From positions 558,001 through 622,000 of the forward strand of contig NZ_JAXAFK010000001.1 of the NCBI RefSeq assembly GCF_033898505.1: DNA of 64,000 nucleotides. Direction: 5' to 3'. Origin of the DNA: Pectobacterium carotovorum (GTDB lineage Bacteria; Pseudomonadota; Gammaproteobacteria; Enterobacterales; Enterobacteriaceae). The notes beneath the pieces were generated by a model, which saw only the letters and a list, made by a program, of their open reading frames with translations, did no database searches and was not told the origin of the DNA. Shown one piece after another: positions 8,772 through 18,433 of this stretch; within the stretch, counting starts at the first letter, position 1, and every line of letters begins with the position of its first letter. Position numbers and translations under genes: made by a program.

Positions 8772-10916
8772 TTAAGCCAGATTCAGCCCAGTCAGCAACA
8801 TATCAATAAGCTTGATACCGAGGAACGGCACCAGCAGCCCGCCAAGACCATAAATCCACAGATTGCGGCTTAATTGCGCCGCTGCGCTCATGGGGCGATA
8901 GCTAATCCCTTTGAGCGCCAGCGGGATCAGAAACACGATAATCAGCGCATTGAAGATCACCGCCGACAGCATAGCCGAGGTGGGGGAGTGCAACTGCATC
9001 ACGTTTAACGCATTGAGCTGCGGGTAGGTGGCAGCAAAGGCGGCTGGGATAATGGCGAAATATTTCGCCACGTCGTTGGCGATACTGAACGTCGTCAGCG
9101 AGCCACGTGTCATCAGCATCTGCTTACCGATGTGCACCACTTCGATCAGCTTGGTTGGATTGGAGTCCAAATCAACCATGTTGCCTGCTTCTTTTGCTGC
9201 CTGCGTGCCGGAGTTCATGGCGACCGCGACATCGGCCTGCGCCAACGCGGGAGCATCGTTCGTGCCGTCGCCCGTCATCGCCACCAGTCTGCCTTCGGCC
9301 TGATACTGGCGAATCAGCGCCAGCTTGGTTTCCGGTGTGGCTTCCGCCAGAAAATCATCGACGCCGGCTTCTGCGGCAATCGCCGCTGCGGTGAGCGGAT
9401 TGTCGCCGGTGATCATCACGGTTTTGATCCCCATACTGCGCAGCTCGGCAAAGCGTTCTTTGATGCCGCTTTTCACGATATCTTTCAGTTCCACCACGCC
9501 AAGCACGCGCTTGCCTTCTGCAACGACCAGCGGCGTCCCTCCGCTGCGTGCGACGTTGGAGACGGCTTCTTCGACCTGATGCGGGAAATCGCCATTGTTC
9601 GCTTCAATGTAGCGGCGCAGGGCATCGACGGCACCTTTACGAATGGTACGCTGACCAAAATTGACGCCGCTCATGCGTGTCTGCGCCGTAAAGGGAACAA
9701 AGGTGGCGTCCAGCGATGTGAGGTCCTGATCTGCCAGATCAAAACGCTGCTTCGCCAGCACTACGATGCTGCGGCCTTCAGGCGTTTCATCCGCCAGGGA
9801 CGCGAGACGCGCGGCGTCAGCCAGCGCCTGTTCGGTCACACCCGGTGCGGGCAGGAAAGCCGAAGCCTGGCGGTTACCCAGCGTAATGGTGCCGGTTTTA
9901 TCCAGCAGCAGAACGTCAATATCGCCCGCCGCCTCGACGGCACGCCCGCTGGTGGCAATCACGTTAGCGCCCAGCATCCGACTCATCCCTGCCACGCCGA
10001 TAGCCGACAGCAGGCCGCCGATGGTGGTGGGGATCAGGCAGACGAGCAGGGCGACCAGTACGGTCACACCGACAACATCGCCGCTATTATTCGCCTGTAC
10101 GCCGAACCAGGAGAACGGGTAGAGCGTGGCAGTGACCAGCAGGAAGATGAGCGTAAGCTCGATCAGCAGAATGGTCAGCGCGATTTCGTTCGGGGTTTTC
10201 CGACGCTGCGCCCCTTCGACCATGGCAATCATCCGGTCAAGGAACGTTTCGCCGGGATTGACGCTGCACTGAATCACCAGCCAGTCGGACAGCACGCGCG
10301 TGCCGCCGGTAACGGAAGCGAAATCGCCGCCGGACTCACGGATCACCGGTGCGGATTCTCCGGTGATGGCGCTTTCATCGACGGACGCGCCGCCTTCCAG
10401 CACCTCACCGTCGCACGGAATGGTTTCGCCCGCGCTCACCAGCACGATATCGCCCTTGCGCAGGCTATCGGCCGACACCGATTCCGAACTGGCATCGTGA
10501 TGCGGTGCGGAGAGCTTGTTAGCCCAACTGGTTTTTTTGACGCCTTTCAGCGCGTTTGCCTGCGCTTTGCTGCGACCTTCCGCCAGCGCTTCGGCCATAT
10601 TGGCGAACAAAACAGTAAACCACAGCCAGAGTGATACCAGCCCGGTAAACATGGCGTTCCCTTCCGTTTTACCGGCCAGAATAGCCAGCCAGACGAGGGT
10701 GGTCAGCATACTGCCGAGATACACCACGAACATGACCGGATTGCGCCACTGCACGCGCGGATCGAGTTTCTTCAACGCATCTTTCAGCGCCGAGCGGATT
10801 AATGTTCTATCAAACAGCGTTTGCTGTTTACGTTTGCCAACGTGGCGGGAAGCCTCGCCCTGCTGGGCGGAGGTCGGTTCCTGTGTTGCCTGATGATTCA
10901 TCGTGTGACGAGTCAT
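8772..10916 (-). CDS. kdpB: KdpB, P-type ATPase catalytic subunit
   Basis: A 714-residue P1A-type ATPase that energises K+ import by KdpA in the inner membrane. Hallmarks are the actuator motif ITGESAPV, the phosphorylation motif LDKTGT with the phospho-acceptor Asp, and the hinge motif [16 protein letters not shown]. The N terminus is about 30 residues longer than E. coli KdpB (682), with a polar extension rich in Gln and Thr before the conserved LFD..L segment. The ATG used here has a well-spaced GGAG, so the extension looks genuine. It starts 15 bases after kdpA. Confidence 0.97.
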   Translation of the reverse strand: MTRHTMNHQATQEPTSAQQGEASRHVGKRKQQTLFDRTLIRSALKDALKKLDPRVQWRNPVMFVVYLGSMLTTLVWLAILAGKTEGNAMFTGLVSLWLWFTVLFANMAEALAEGRSKAQANALKGVKKTSWANKLSAPHHDASSESVSADSLRKGDIVLVSAGETIPCDGEVLEGGASVDESAITGESAPVIRESGGDFASVTGGTRVLSDWLVIQCSVNPGETFLDRMIAMVEGAQRRKTPNEIALTILLIELTLIFLLVTATLYPFSWFGVQANNSGDVVGVTVLVALLVCLIPTTIGGLLSAIGVAGMSRMLGANVIATSGRAVEAAGDIDVLLLDKTGTITLGNRQASAFLPAPGVTEQALADAARLASLADETPEGRSIVVLAKQRFDLADQDLTSLDATFVPFTAQTRMSGVNFGQRTIRKGAVDALRRYIEANNGDFPHQVEEAVSNVARSGGTPLVVAEGKRVLGVVELKDIVKSGIKERFAELRSMGIKTVMITGDNPLTAAAIAAEAGVDDFLAEATPETKLALIRQYQAEGRLVAMTGDGTNDAPALAQADVAVAMNSGTQAAKEAGNMVDLDSNPTKLIEVVHIGKQMLMTRGSLTTFSIANDVAKYFAIIPAAFAATYPQLNALNVMQLHSPTSAMLSAVIFNALIIVFLIPLALKGISYRPMSAAAQLSRNLWIYGLGGLLVPFLGIKLIDMLLTGLNLA

Positions 10917-10931
10917 AAAAAGTCTCCAGCC

Positions 10932-12620
10932 TTAGTGAGTCAGGCCGAACTGTAAATGTTCAGCGACTGGCCCTAACGCCAGTGCAGGGATAAACGTCAG
11001 TGCGCCAATCAGCAGAACGATGGCGATGAGCATGCCGATAAACAGCGGACTGCGGGTGGACAATGAGCCTTTGCTTTCCGGCTGGCGCTTTTTCACAACC
11101 AGCGAACCAGCGATAGCCAGCACGGGCACCATGACGGCAAAGCGGCCCAGCAGCATGGCGACAGCGAGCAGAACGTTGTAGAACGGTGTGTTGACGCTCA
11201 GGCCAGCAAACGCGCTGCCGTTGTTGTTCGCGGCAGAGGACACGGCATAGAGCACTTCGCTAAAACCGTGTGCACCGGGGTTCAGAATGCCGCTACGTCC
11301 GGCTTCCGTACTCAGCGCCAGCGCCGTGCCGAGCAGCACTAACGCAGGGGGAATCAGAATCGCCAGCGCCGTCATCTTCATCTCGTAGACTTCGATCTTT
11401 TTGCCCAGATATTCCGGCGAGCGGCCAATCATCAGGCCGGCAATAAAGACGGTCAGAAGGACGAACAGCAGCATGCCGTACAGGCCAGAACCGACGCCAC
11501 CGAACACCACTTCACCAATCTGCATCAACCACATGGGAACCATGCCGCCAAGCGCGGTGAAAGAGTCGTGCATCGCGTTCACCGCCCCCGTTGAGGTGGC
11601 CGTGGTGACAACGGCATACAGGCTGGACGTCAGAACGCCAAAACGCGTCTCTTTACCTTCCAGATTTGCGGTGCTGTCCGCGCCTAATGCCAGCAGATGC
11701 GGGTTACCGATGACCTCCATTTTCATCACCACGGCAGCTGCGACGATAAAAATTAGCCCCATGGCCCACAGCAGTGCATGGCCCTGACGGTTGTCACTGA
11801 CGGCTTTACCAAAGGCGAAGCACAGCGCAGTAGGAATCAACAGGATCGCCAGCATTTGCACGATGTTGCTCAGCGCAGTCGGGTTTTCAAACGGGTGCGC
11901 CGAGTTGGCGCCAAAGAAACCGCCGCCGTTGGTGCCCAACAGTTTAATCGCTTCCTGTGAGGCAACCGGCCCCATCGGCAGCGTTTGGGCTGCACCGTCC
12001 AGCGTGGTCAAATGCTGATAAGGCAGCAGGTTTTGCAGCACGCCCTGGCTGACAAAAAACAGCGCCAGCAGCAGGGACAGTGGCAGCAGCACATACAGCG
12101 TGATACGAAACAGATCGAGCCACGCGTTGCCCAGCGTGTCGACGCAGCGACGGGAAAATGCCCGGATTAACGCGAAAGCGACGGCGATGCCGCTGGCGGC
12201 GGACAAGAAGTTTTGTACTGTTAGGCCAACCATCTGACTCAGATAGCTGAGCGTGTTTTCACCGCTGTAAGCCTGCCAGTTGGTGTTGGTGGCAAAGCTG
12301 ATTGCCGTGTTTAACGCCAAATGCCACGACAGCCCCGGCATATTTTCTCGGTTAAGCGGCAGAACCCCCTGCGCCATTAACAGGACAAACAAGACGACAA
12401 TGCCGATCAGGTTAAGCGTCAGAATAGCCGCCGCATACTGCTGCCAGCGCATCTCCGTCGTATCGAAAGCGAAAAGGCGTGCCGTTCCCGCTTCAAACTT
12501 TTGCAGGAACGCGCCCGTTTCGCCCTCAATCAGACGGGCCAGTCCGCTGCCCAGCGGCTGAGCGACGATCAGCACGGTAAGCAGCAGGCCAAAGATCAGT
12601 AGAAAAGCGTCAGCGGCCAT
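10932..12620 (-). CDS. kdpA: KdpA, potassium-binding channel-like subunit
   Basis: A 562-residue polytopic protein of the SKT channel-related superfamily that forms the K+ path of KdpFABC. About ten membrane helices and repeated pore loops containing [14 protein letters not shown] and [13 protein letters not shown] segments are visible; these correspond to the selectivity-filter regions. Length matches E. coli (557). Its start codon shares one base with the stop codon of kdpF (TGATG), so the two are translationally coupled. Confidence 0.97.
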   Translation of the reverse strand: MAADAFLLIFGLLLTVLIVAQPLGSGLARLIEGETGAFLQKFEAGTARLFAFDTTEMRWQQYAAAILTLNLIGIVVLFVLLMAQGVLPLNRENMPGLSWHLALNTAISFATNTNWQAYSGENTLSYLSQMVGLTVQNFLSAASGIAVAFALIRAFSRRCVDTLGNAWLDLFRITLYVLLPLSLLLALFFVSQGVLQNLLPYQHLTTLDGAAQTLPMGPVASQEAIKLLGTNGGGFFGANSAHPFENPTALSNIVQMLAILLIPTALCFAFGKAVSDNRQGHALLWAMGLIFIVAAAVVMKMEVIGNPHLLALGADSTANLEGKETRFGVLTSSLYAVVTTATSTGAVNAMHDSFTALGGMVPMWLMQIGEVVFGGVGSGLYGMLLFVLLTVFIAGLMIGRSPEYLGKKIEVYEMKMTALAILIPPALVLLGTALALSTEAGRSGILNPGAHGFSEVLYAVSSAANNNGSAFAGLSVNTPFYNVLLAVAMLLGRFAVMVPVLAIAGSLVVKKRQPESKGSLSTRSPLFIGMLIAIVLLIGALTFIPALALGPVAEHLQFGLTH

Positions 12621-12709
12621 CAGAATTCCTCCGCCTTCAACAAGGCATAAACCAGATAGACCAGTAACAGCAGCACGAGCAGGCCGCCTAAGACGATGCT
12701 AAGCGTCAC
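12620..12709 (-). CDS. kdpF: KdpF, small membrane subunit of the Kdp ATPase
   Basis: A 29-codon gene reading GTG to TGA on the minus strand. The peptide is one hydrophobic helix, [19 protein letters not shown], ending in KAEEF, the same plan as E. coli KdpF, which stabilises the KdpABC complex in the membrane. A strong GGAGGT lies six bases before the GTG (12715-12720). The stop overlaps the kdpA start by one base. It is the first gene of the operon. Confidence 0.92.
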   Translation of the reverse strand: MTLSIVLGGLLVLLLLVYLVYALLKAEEF

Positions 12710-12743
12710 AACACACCTCCAGAACAAAATAGACAGCGTCAGA

Positions 12744-12808
12744 GTAGGAAAACGCAGGAAAAGAAGGTGCAAATTTCCCGTATGTGGGCGTAAAAAAAGT
12801 ATAAAAAT
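12744..12808 (-). promoter_or_regulatory. KdpE operator and kdp promoter
   Basis: On the minus strand, bases 12807-12791 read TTTTTATACTTTTTTTA, essentially the T-rich KdpE-binding sequence known upstream of E. coli kdpFABC. A -35-like TTGCAC follows at 12772-12767. The -10 region 17 bases further (around 12749-12744) is weak, as expected for an activator-dependent promoter. The operator lies about 85-100 bases before the kdpF start. The link from known KdpE sites is from memory; the sequence match itself is direct. Confidence 0.75.
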
Positions 12809-13131
12809 GGGCTGAAAAGTAGACTGTCGGAGAGAGTAATGGGCTGCGGTGCCAACAACATCGTCTGCGGTGGGAAGCAGGTATTAAGAAAAGGGAATAA
12901 ATTGATCCAATCTAAAAACCATAAATTAACTAATGGTAAGTTTATTTTTAACGTTATTGTAACTTAATGACGTGATGATGAAAAAACTGGCGATTATTTC
13001 ATCTTTTACTGGTCAGATGAGTAGTAAACTTTCAGAAAAGGCGGTAAAATTTTAACCAATGTCACAGTTCTTATTTTATCGTTATGAAAAGCGCCGCTGA
13101 ACAAGGGCGCTTATCCCAGAGGAGGATCGTT
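12809..13131. other. Intergenic region between the kdp promoter and ybfA
   Basis: An AT-rich gap of about 320 bases between the divergent kdp operon and ybfA. Apart from AT-rich promoter-like sequence and a short upstream frame that reaches into ybfA, I see no supported gene, repeat or RNA. The ybfA promoter must lie here but I cannot assign it. Confidence 0.5.
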
Positions 13132-13338
13132 ATGTCGCTTTATACTACTTATCCCTTGCACCGTATTCTCCTGCGTCGCGCCGCCGTGGTTGCCATCGGC
13201 GTACTGGCGTTACCGGTGATGCTGTTCCGCCGCGATCGGGCGCGTTTTTACAGCTATTTACACCGCGTCTGGCTGAAAACCAGCGATAAACCGGTATGGA
13301 TGGCGCAGTCCGAAGCTGCCGCCTGCGATTTCTATTAA
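13132..13338 (+). CDS. ybfA: YbfA, small membrane protein of unknown function
   Basis: A 68-residue protein identical in length to E. coli YbfA, and in the same position divergent from kdpF. One hydrophobic segment ([16 protein letters not shown], about residues 16-31) is followed by the conserved [20 protein letters not shown] and a C-terminal DFY. I chose the ATG at 13132 because a perfect GAGGAGG lies just upstream and because it reproduces the family length; an in-frame ATG 16 codons earlier has no such site. The function is unknown; a topological link with Kdp is only positional. Confidence 0.88.
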   Translation: MSLYTTYPLHRILLRRAAVVAIGVLALPVMLFRRDRARFYSYLHRVWLKTSDKPVWMAQSEAAACDFY

Positions 13339-13460
13339 ACCTATCGCAGCCAGGCTGCCATTGACCGCCCTGTGCGAGTCATGGTGACGCCAGTATTTTG
13401 CTACTGCATTTGCATACTGACGTCACCGGTTTAAAACAGTATGGCCATTCAACGGCAATC

Positions 13461-13505
13461 AATAAGCGTCATTTCCACTAGCGGATTTGGCGCTTATTTT
13501 GTTTT
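13461..13505 (+). terminator. Probable terminator after ybfA
   Basis: An 8-bp stem, AATAAGCG (13461-13468) with CGCTTATT (13491-13498), has a 22-base loop and is followed by TTGTTTTT. The long loop makes it weaker than usual. The downstream arm overlaps the last codons of the convergent permease gene. Confidence 0.5.
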
Positions 13506-15149
13506 TAGCGCATGAAATCGTAACGCCAGCAACATCACCGATAAACTGATAAACACTGCAACGCTTGCCATCGCCATACCATCTCCGACGGAACCTTGTT
13601 CAAACTGACGCCAAACGAAAATAGACACCGTTTGCACGCCGGCAGGCGAAAGTAGGAGTGACGTCACCAGCTCGCGCGATGCAACGGCAAAGACCAGCAT
13701 CATCGCTGCCAGCAGGCTGGGGAATACCAGCGGGAGAACAATGAATCGCAATGCCGCCATTGCGCTAGCGCCGTGAACGCGCGCCGCGGATTCCAGATTA
13801 TTGCCGATTTGCGCGAGTGCCGCGCTGCTGTAGCGGACGGGATAGGGCAGCAGCAGGCAACTGTATGACAGCAGCAAAATCACCCAGGTGTTATAGGGCG
13901 TGATCGGCCAGAAGCTTTGGTTCCAGGCGAGTATCAATCCCACGCCGACAACAATGCCCGGCAGCGCGGCGGGTAGCATCGATAGCCCATCCAACACGGC
14001 CGCACCCCGAATACGCTTGGCGACCACAAACCACGCTGCGAGAAAGCCAACCGTTCCCGTCAGTAACGCACTGCCGACCGCCAGTCCCAGGCTGGTCGTC
14101 AACGCGGGTAGCGCTTCGTTTTCGTAATCAACCAACATAGTGAAGTGTTGCCAGGTTAAATTTTGCCAGGAAATCGCGCTGGACATCGTGGCAGAAAACG
14201 CCGTAATCAGCATGGACGCCAGTGGAATCCCTACGGCCAGCAGCCCGACGGTGCTAAACAGTATTAATACCGGCCAGCGCCATACTCCTAACGGACGAGT
14301 CACAATGGCGGCGGGTTTACCTGTGGTCGTTTCCACATTGCTACCGGTGACAATCGCCCGTTGCAGGGTAAATGCACAGAGCGCGATAGCAACCAATAGC
14401 AAAGACAGCACCGCTGAACCGGATAGGTCGATAGGCCAGTCCGCCAGACGCTGCTCGATATTTGTCGTCAATACCTGAACACCGGCACGCGATCCCAGTG
14501 CTGCGGGAATGCCGTACTCCTCGATCGCCAGCGTAAAGGCGAGCAGCAGGCTGGCTGCGGTTGCAGGTAGTGACAATGGCAGCGTGACCCGCAGAAATGC
14601 CTGCCAGCCGCTGGCACCGTGAACGCGAGCGACATCCGCCAGGCGATTTCCGCTTGCGGCCATACTGCGTGAAACGGCGAAATAGACGACTGGGAAAATG
14701 TTCAGCGTCATTACGCCAATCATACCGGGCAGTGAAAACAGCGCTTCTCCCAGTTGAATAGGCAATAGCTGCTCGGCATAACCTCGTGGCTGTAGCGCCA
14801 GCATCCACGACAGCCCGGCGATATAAGGTGGGATCAGGAATGGGATGAGAAACAGTAAATCCCAAAATCTTGCCAGTGGGAGCGCAAAGAGCCCGCGTAA
14901 CGCACCAAGTGGAATAGCAATGACCGCACAGCACAGAGCAACACCCAGCCCAAGCAGCAGCGTATTTTTCAACAGGGCGAATAGCCGCGCCTGAGCAAAG
15001 ATGTCTGCAAAGGCCGAGAACGGGTTCGCAAGGGAACCTGAACCCAAATTCGGGAAAATTGCCTGTAGCACAACGAACAATACGGGAATGCCAACCAGCG
15101 TAAAAAGTACCGCCACCGTAAGCAGTGGCAGTAAAGTAAACTTGTTCAT
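13494..15149 (-). CDS. FbpB/SfuB-type ABC transporter permease (probable Fe3+)
   Basis: A 551-residue inner-membrane permease with about 12 membrane helices, built as two fused permease halves. Each half carries the EAA-type loop that docks on the ATPase: GASGWQAFLRVTLPLSLPA and GASAMAALRFIVLPLVFPS. This double-length layout is typical of ferric-iron (FbpB/SfuB) and some phosphonate or polyamine importers. I place the start at the ATG at 15149, which has GGAG seven bases upstream, rather than at the longer in-frame start. It is third in the operon after the ATPase and binding-protein genes, but about 200 bases and an ERIC-like repeat separate it from them. Confidence 0.82.
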   Translation of the reverse strand: MNKFTLLPLLTVAVLFTLVGIPVLFVVLQAIFPNLGSGSLANPFSAFADIFAQARLFALLKNTLLLGLGVALCCAVIAIPLGALRGLFALPLARFWDLLFLIPFLIPPYIAGLSWMLALQPRGYAEQLLPIQLGEALFSLPGMIGVMTLNIFPVVYFAVSRSMAASGNRLADVARVHGASGWQAFLRVTLPLSLPATAASLLLAFTLAIEEYGIPAALGSRAGVQVLTTNIEQRLADWPIDLSGSAVLSLLLVAIALCAFTLQRAIVTGSNVETTTGKPAAIVTRPLGVWRWPVLILFSTVGLLAVGIPLASMLITAFSATMSSAISWQNLTWQHFTMLVDYENEALPALTTSLGLAVGSALLTGTVGFLAAWFVVAKRIRGAAVLDGLSMLPAALPGIVVGVGLILAWNQSFWPITPYNTWVILLLSYSCLLLPYPVRYSSAALAQIGNNLESAARVHGASAMAALRFIVLPLVFPSLLAAMMLVFAVASRELVTSLLLSPAGVQTVSIFVWRQFEQGSVGDGMAMASVAVFISLSVMLLALRFHALKTK

Positions 15150-15193
15150 CCAATACTCCAGCCTTGCTGACGGTCGCCAGCAAGGCATTATCG

Positions 15194-15332
15194 ATACTCG
15201 TTATACTTCAAGCTGTATGAGCACTCACTGGGTTGCTCAATCCCTCCGTGGATTTATGCATTTTTGCTCAAGAATATCGTGTGATGTAAAACGCGAACGT
15301 GTTGCCCTACAGCTCAAACTATCCTGGGTATG
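15194..15332. repeat. ERIC-like intergenic repeat within the ABC-importer operon
   Basis: About 139 bases whose two ends resemble the ends of enterobacterial ERIC elements. The left end, ATACTCGTTATACTTCAAGCTG (15194-15215), differs at two positions from my memory of the ERIC end. The right end (15307-15332, CTACAGCTC... to GGGTATG) matches the other ERIC end at roughly 18 of 26 positions. The two ends are imperfect inverted repeats of each other (TACTTCAAGCTGTA against CTACAGCTCAAACTA). It lies in the gap between the binding-protein and permease genes and would be part of their mRNA. Confidence 0.6.
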
Positions 15333-15348
15333 TCATGACTGAACAGGC

Positions 15349-16329
15349 TTAGCGCTGACCAAATAAGGCCGCAAAGCGATCGAGAACGGCAGCACGGGAA
15401 GCTGAGGCGCTATCGCCTTCCGGCAGCAACGTCAGGTTCTTAAACAGAGGACGCTTGGCATCAACGTCCTGACGTGCAGGCATCAACCAGGCTTCAGCCA
15501 CGGCTTTTTGGCCTTCAGGCGACAACATATAGTTGATGAAGTCTTTTGCCTGCTGCTGGTTTTTGCTGCTTTTCAGGATCATCATCGGACGAGGGGCAAT
15601 GACGGTGCCGCTGGAAGGGAAAATGACTTTAATGGATTCGCCAGACTCCATGCTGCCGTAAGAAACGTAGTCTACAGCTCCGAAGACGGCGGCTTTCGCC
15701 CCTTGCAGCACGGGCGTTAATGCCTGGGCGTTCGGGCCTGCGATGATCATGCCGTTGGCTTTTAAGCGATCGAACATGTCCCAGGCTTTATCTTTTTCCG
15801 CATTTTGCAAACCAATCAGCAGATCGAGTGAAGCACCGGACAGCGCGGGATCTGGCGTGGTGACTTTATCTTTAAATTCAGGCTTGGTGAGGTCGTTCCA
15901 GTCTTTGGGTTCTGGCGTGCCGCTCTTGCTGTTCCACACAATACCCAGCGCGGAAATGCCCTGTGCCACGTAGAAAGGGGTTTTGAACTGTGCAGGTACG
16001 GTTGCCGCATTCGGGCTATCAAATTCCAACAGCCAGCCGCGCTGCTGCAAATCTGTCGCCGTATCCCAGGAGGCAGAAATCAGGACATCGGCACGTGGGT
16101 TAGCCTGCTCGGCTTCCAGTCTGGCCATGACTTTACCGGTTGTTGCCTGAAAGACATCGACTTTCACGCCGGTCTGCTTTTCATAACCCGCAGCCAGTTT
16201 TTTTGCCAGTGCTCCCGGTCCGGCGGTGTACAACGTCAGGGCCTGTGCGCTGCTTGCTACCGCTGCTAATGAGAGAGCTATACCCATAATGATGCCTCGT
16301 TGATTCATGGTAAACAGTGTGTTTTTCAT
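15349..16329 (-). CDS. Periplasmic substrate-binding protein of an FbpA-like importer
   Basis: A 326-residue binding protein of the iron/thiamine/phosphonate type. A Sec signal peptide (hydrophobic core GIIMGIALSLAAVASSAQA) is cleaved before LTLYTAGP. The mature part has the usual LTLYTAGPGALAKKLAAGYE start and a C-terminal FINYMLSPEGQKAVAEA block. The adjacent Tyr-Tyr pair typical of FbpA ferric-ion sites is not obvious (DYVSYG is nearest), so Fe3+ is likely but not proven. The ATG at 16329 follows GGGGA at good spacing; a TTG five codons upstream is less likely. The ATPase gene ends 17 bases upstream. Confidence 0.82.
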   Translation of the reverse strand: MKNTLFTMNQRGIIMGIALSLAAVASSAQALTLYTAGPGALAKKLAAGYEKQTGVKVDVFQATTGKVMARLEAEQANPRADVLISASWDTATDLQQRGWLLEFDSPNAATVPAQFKTPFYVAQGISALGIVWNSKSGTPEPKDWNDLTKPEFKDKVTTPDPALSGASLDLLIGLQNAEKDKAWDMFDRLKANGMIIAGPNAQALTPVLQGAKAAVFGAVDYVSYGSMESGESIKVIFPSSGTVIAPRPMMILKSSKNQQQAKDFINYMLSPEGQKAVAEAWLMPARQDVDAKRPLFKNLTLLPEGDSASASRAAVLDRFAALFGQR

Positions 16330-16346
16330 TGCATTTTTCCCCAAAG

Positions 16347-17039
16347 TTAAAGTGTGGTGATATCAGTAATGTGGCCTTGCGACATGTGAACAATACGATG
16401 CGCCAGTATGTTGGCTTCGCCTCTGTCGTGGGTGACATACACGGCGGTGGTACCAAGATGGCGTAAGAGCGATGCCATCTCCTGACAAAGCGATTCACGT
16501 AGATCCCGGTCGAGATTGGATAGCGGTTCATCGAAGAGCAGGATGTTCGGCTCCGCGATAATGGCGCGCGCCAGCGCGACTCGCTGTTGCTGACCGCCGG
16601 ATAAATCGGCCGGTTTGCGATCGCCAAAATCAGCCAGACCGACGCGTGCTAGCGTGACTTCAACGCGTTGGCGGCAGAGATCGCGTGGAACCTTTCTCAT
16701 CAGCAGTGGAAACCCGACGTTTTGTGCAACGGTCATATGTGGCCAAAGCGCATAATCCTGAAAGACCATGCCCAGATTGCGCTGCTCTGGCGGCAGGGAT
16801 AGCTGATGACCGGCAACCTGACGATCGCCAAAATGAATGGTGCCCGCGTCCGGCTGTAACAGACCGGCCAGCAGTTTTAGCAATGTGCTTTTGCCGCAGC
16901 CGGAAGGCCCCAGCAAGGCCAGAATGGTGCCTTTTGGTACATTGAGGCTGATAGCGTCGAGCACCGTTTTCCCTGCGAAAGCATGGGACAGGTTGTCGAT
17001 CGCAATCGCGGCGGGCGTGGTGAGTTCAGCGGTGGTCAT
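16347..17039 (-). CDS. FbpC-type ABC transporter ATPase
   Basis: A 230-residue ABC ATPase. It shows Walker A GPSGCGKST, the Q-loop at VFQDYALWPH, the signature LSGGQQQR, Walker B ILLFDEP and the switch His in VTHDR. It lacks the extra C-terminal regulatory domain found in many FbpC/PotA proteins (about 350 residues). Of two adjacent ATGs, the second (17039) sits best relative to GGAGG. It is first in a three-gene minus-strand operon with the binding protein and permease. I found no convincing Fur box upstream, so iron regulation is not supported by sequence. Confidence 0.85.
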   Translation of the reverse strand: MTTAELTTPAAIAIDNLSHAFAGKTVLDAISLNVPKGTILALLGPSGCGKSTLLKLLAGLLQPDAGTIHFGDRQVAGHQLSLPPEQRNLGMVFQDYALWPHMTVAQNVGFPLLMRKVPRDLCRQRVEVTLARVGLADFGDRKPADLSGGQQQRVALARAIIAEPNILLFDEPLSNLDRDLRESLCQEMASLLRHLGTTAVYVTHDRGEANILAHRIVHMSQGHITDITTL

Positions 17040-17452
17040 CATCACCTCCGTGCAATAACGGGAGGCGATATCCATTTTGATATCGGTGGATCGGACGGGT
17101 GCTTTCGGGCTGCCTGGTTAAAGGGCATAGGAAAGCGTCCCGCCAGTAAAGCAGGGGAAAAAACATGGGGTATCCTCTTTGGGACTCTATATCGGAATGG
17201 GGATTGTAATGGGGGAATAAGGCTATTTGATGACAGACGAAAAGATGCCAGCGGCGCGCGTTTTTGATAGGCATTTTGGCCGCAGAGAAAACCGCCTTAT
17301 TTGAGCGATATAATCCATCAATCTCATGATTTATTACTTTATTCTTCGCTGCGACTGCACAGAATCGTGGTGAAATCCGCTATGCTGGTCAGAGGGTTTA
17401 CAGAATGCGAACGTGCATACAGCTTGAAATATGACGGGTATAAGGATAAATC
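17040..17452. other. Divergent intergenic region between the ABC importer and ybgA
   Basis: About 410 bases without a supported gene. It must hold the promoter of the importer operon (minus) and of ybgA (plus). The only clear element is an ERIC-like end close to the ybgA start; no Fur box or strong promoter could be assigned. Confidence 0.5.
17418..17442 (+). repeat. ERIC-like terminal sequence upstream of ybgA
   Basis: These 25 bases include AGCTTGAAATATGACGGGTA and nearly equal one end of ERIC elements (CAGCTTGAAGTATGACGGGTATA in my memory). No matching second end is visible at the expected distance of roughly 127 bases, so this is probably a remnant. It ends about ten bases before the ybgA start codon, so the ybgA ribosome site (AAGGATAA) abuts it. 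Confidence 0.55.
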
Positions 17453-18412
17453 ATGACGCTCGAACTCATCCCTGTTGGTATCAGCGCCTGTCTGCTCGGT
17501 AATCCCGTGCGGTTTGATGGCGGGCACAAGCGTCTGACGTTTGCCGTTGAACAACTGGCACCTTATTTTCGCTTTGAACCAGTCTGCCCGGAAATGGCGA
17601 TTGGTCTACCGGTGCCGCGTCCGGCACTCAGGCTGGTGCGAGAAGGGGAAAGCCACATTACGCTGCGTGCCAGCAATGGTTCGCCGCTGGATGTCACCCA
17701 GCAGATGACGGTGTTTTCCTCTGACAAAGTCAGCCAGCTTCAGCACTTATGCGGTTATATCGTCTGCGCGAAATCGCCAAGCTGCGGTATGGAACGCGTG
17801 AAGGTTTACGATGAAGGGCAAAAGAATGCGCGTAAAAGCGGAGTCGGCCTGTTTACGCAGGAACTGATGCGACAAATGCCCTGGCTACCGGTTGAAGAAG
17901 ATGGACGCTTGCACGATCCCGGCTTGCGGGAGAATTTTATTGAACGCGTTTATGCGCTACACGAACTGAATCAGCTATGGCAAGACGGGCTGAGCCGCGG
18001 CGCGCTCATTGCCTTTCATAGCCGCTATAAATTACTGCTGCTGGCGCATTCCCAGCCGGAATATCGCGAACTGGGGCCGTTTGTTGCGGGAATCGATAAA
18101 TGGGAATCGCTGGAAGATTACATTGTTGAATACCGGAAACGGCTCATGAAGCTGCTGTCGACGCCTGCGACGCGGCGCAATCACACCAATGTGCTGATGC
18201 ACGTGCAGGGCTATTTCCGGCGTCAGCTTAATTCTCAACAGCGGCAGGAGCTGGCGCAGCTCATCGATCGCTATCGGCAAGGTTTGCAGCCGCTATTGGC
18301 GCCTATCACGCTGCTGAAACATTACATGGCGGAATACCCCGATGCGTATCTGGCTCAGCAGCGTTACTTTGAGCCGTACCCGGAGGCATTACGCCTGCGT
18401 TACGGACACTAG
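17453..18412 (+). CDS. ybgA: DUF523-DUF1722 fusion protein (YbgA-like)
   Basis: A 319-residue two-domain protein. Residues 1-155 match DUF523, the TudS family, whose studied member is a [4Fe-4S] thiouracil desulfurase. The likely cluster cysteines are visible at C13 (GISACLLG), C45 (PVCPE) and C111 (SPSCG), with C105 nearby. Residues about 185-315 match DUF1722/YbgA (FHSRYKLLLLAHS, HVQGYF). E. coli YbgA has only the second domain. The gene sits 21 bases before phrB, the conserved ybgA-phrB pair, which suggests a link to photoproducts or thionucleobases; this is inference. Confidence 0.85.
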   Translation: MTLELIPVGISACLLGNPVRFDGGHKRLTFAVEQLAPYFRFEPVCPEMAIGLPVPRPALRLVREGESHITLRASNGSPLDVTQQMTVFSSDKVSQLQHLCGYIVCAKSPSCGMERVKVYDEGQKNARKSGVGLFTQELMRQMPWLPVEEDGRLHDPGLRENFIERVYALHELNQLWQDGLSRGALIAFHSRYKLLLLAHSQPEYRELGPFVAGIDKWESLEDYIVEYRKRLMKLLSTPATRRNHTNVLMHVQGYFRRQLNSQQRQELAQLIDRYRQGLQPLLAPITLLKHYMAEYPDAYLAQQRYFEPYPEALRLRYGH

Positions 18413-18433
18413 TTTGACCGCCCGAGGAGTTTC

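Noticed and set aside
9132..10634. Long open frame (500 codons) antisense to kdpB
   Set aside because: It lies wholly opposite a well-supported gene, has no ribosome site or family features, and its composition reflects codon bias of kdpB.
17040..17300. Fur box upstream of the iron-type ABC importer
   Set aside because: No sequence close to GATAATGATAATCATTATC was found, so iron regulation is not claimed.
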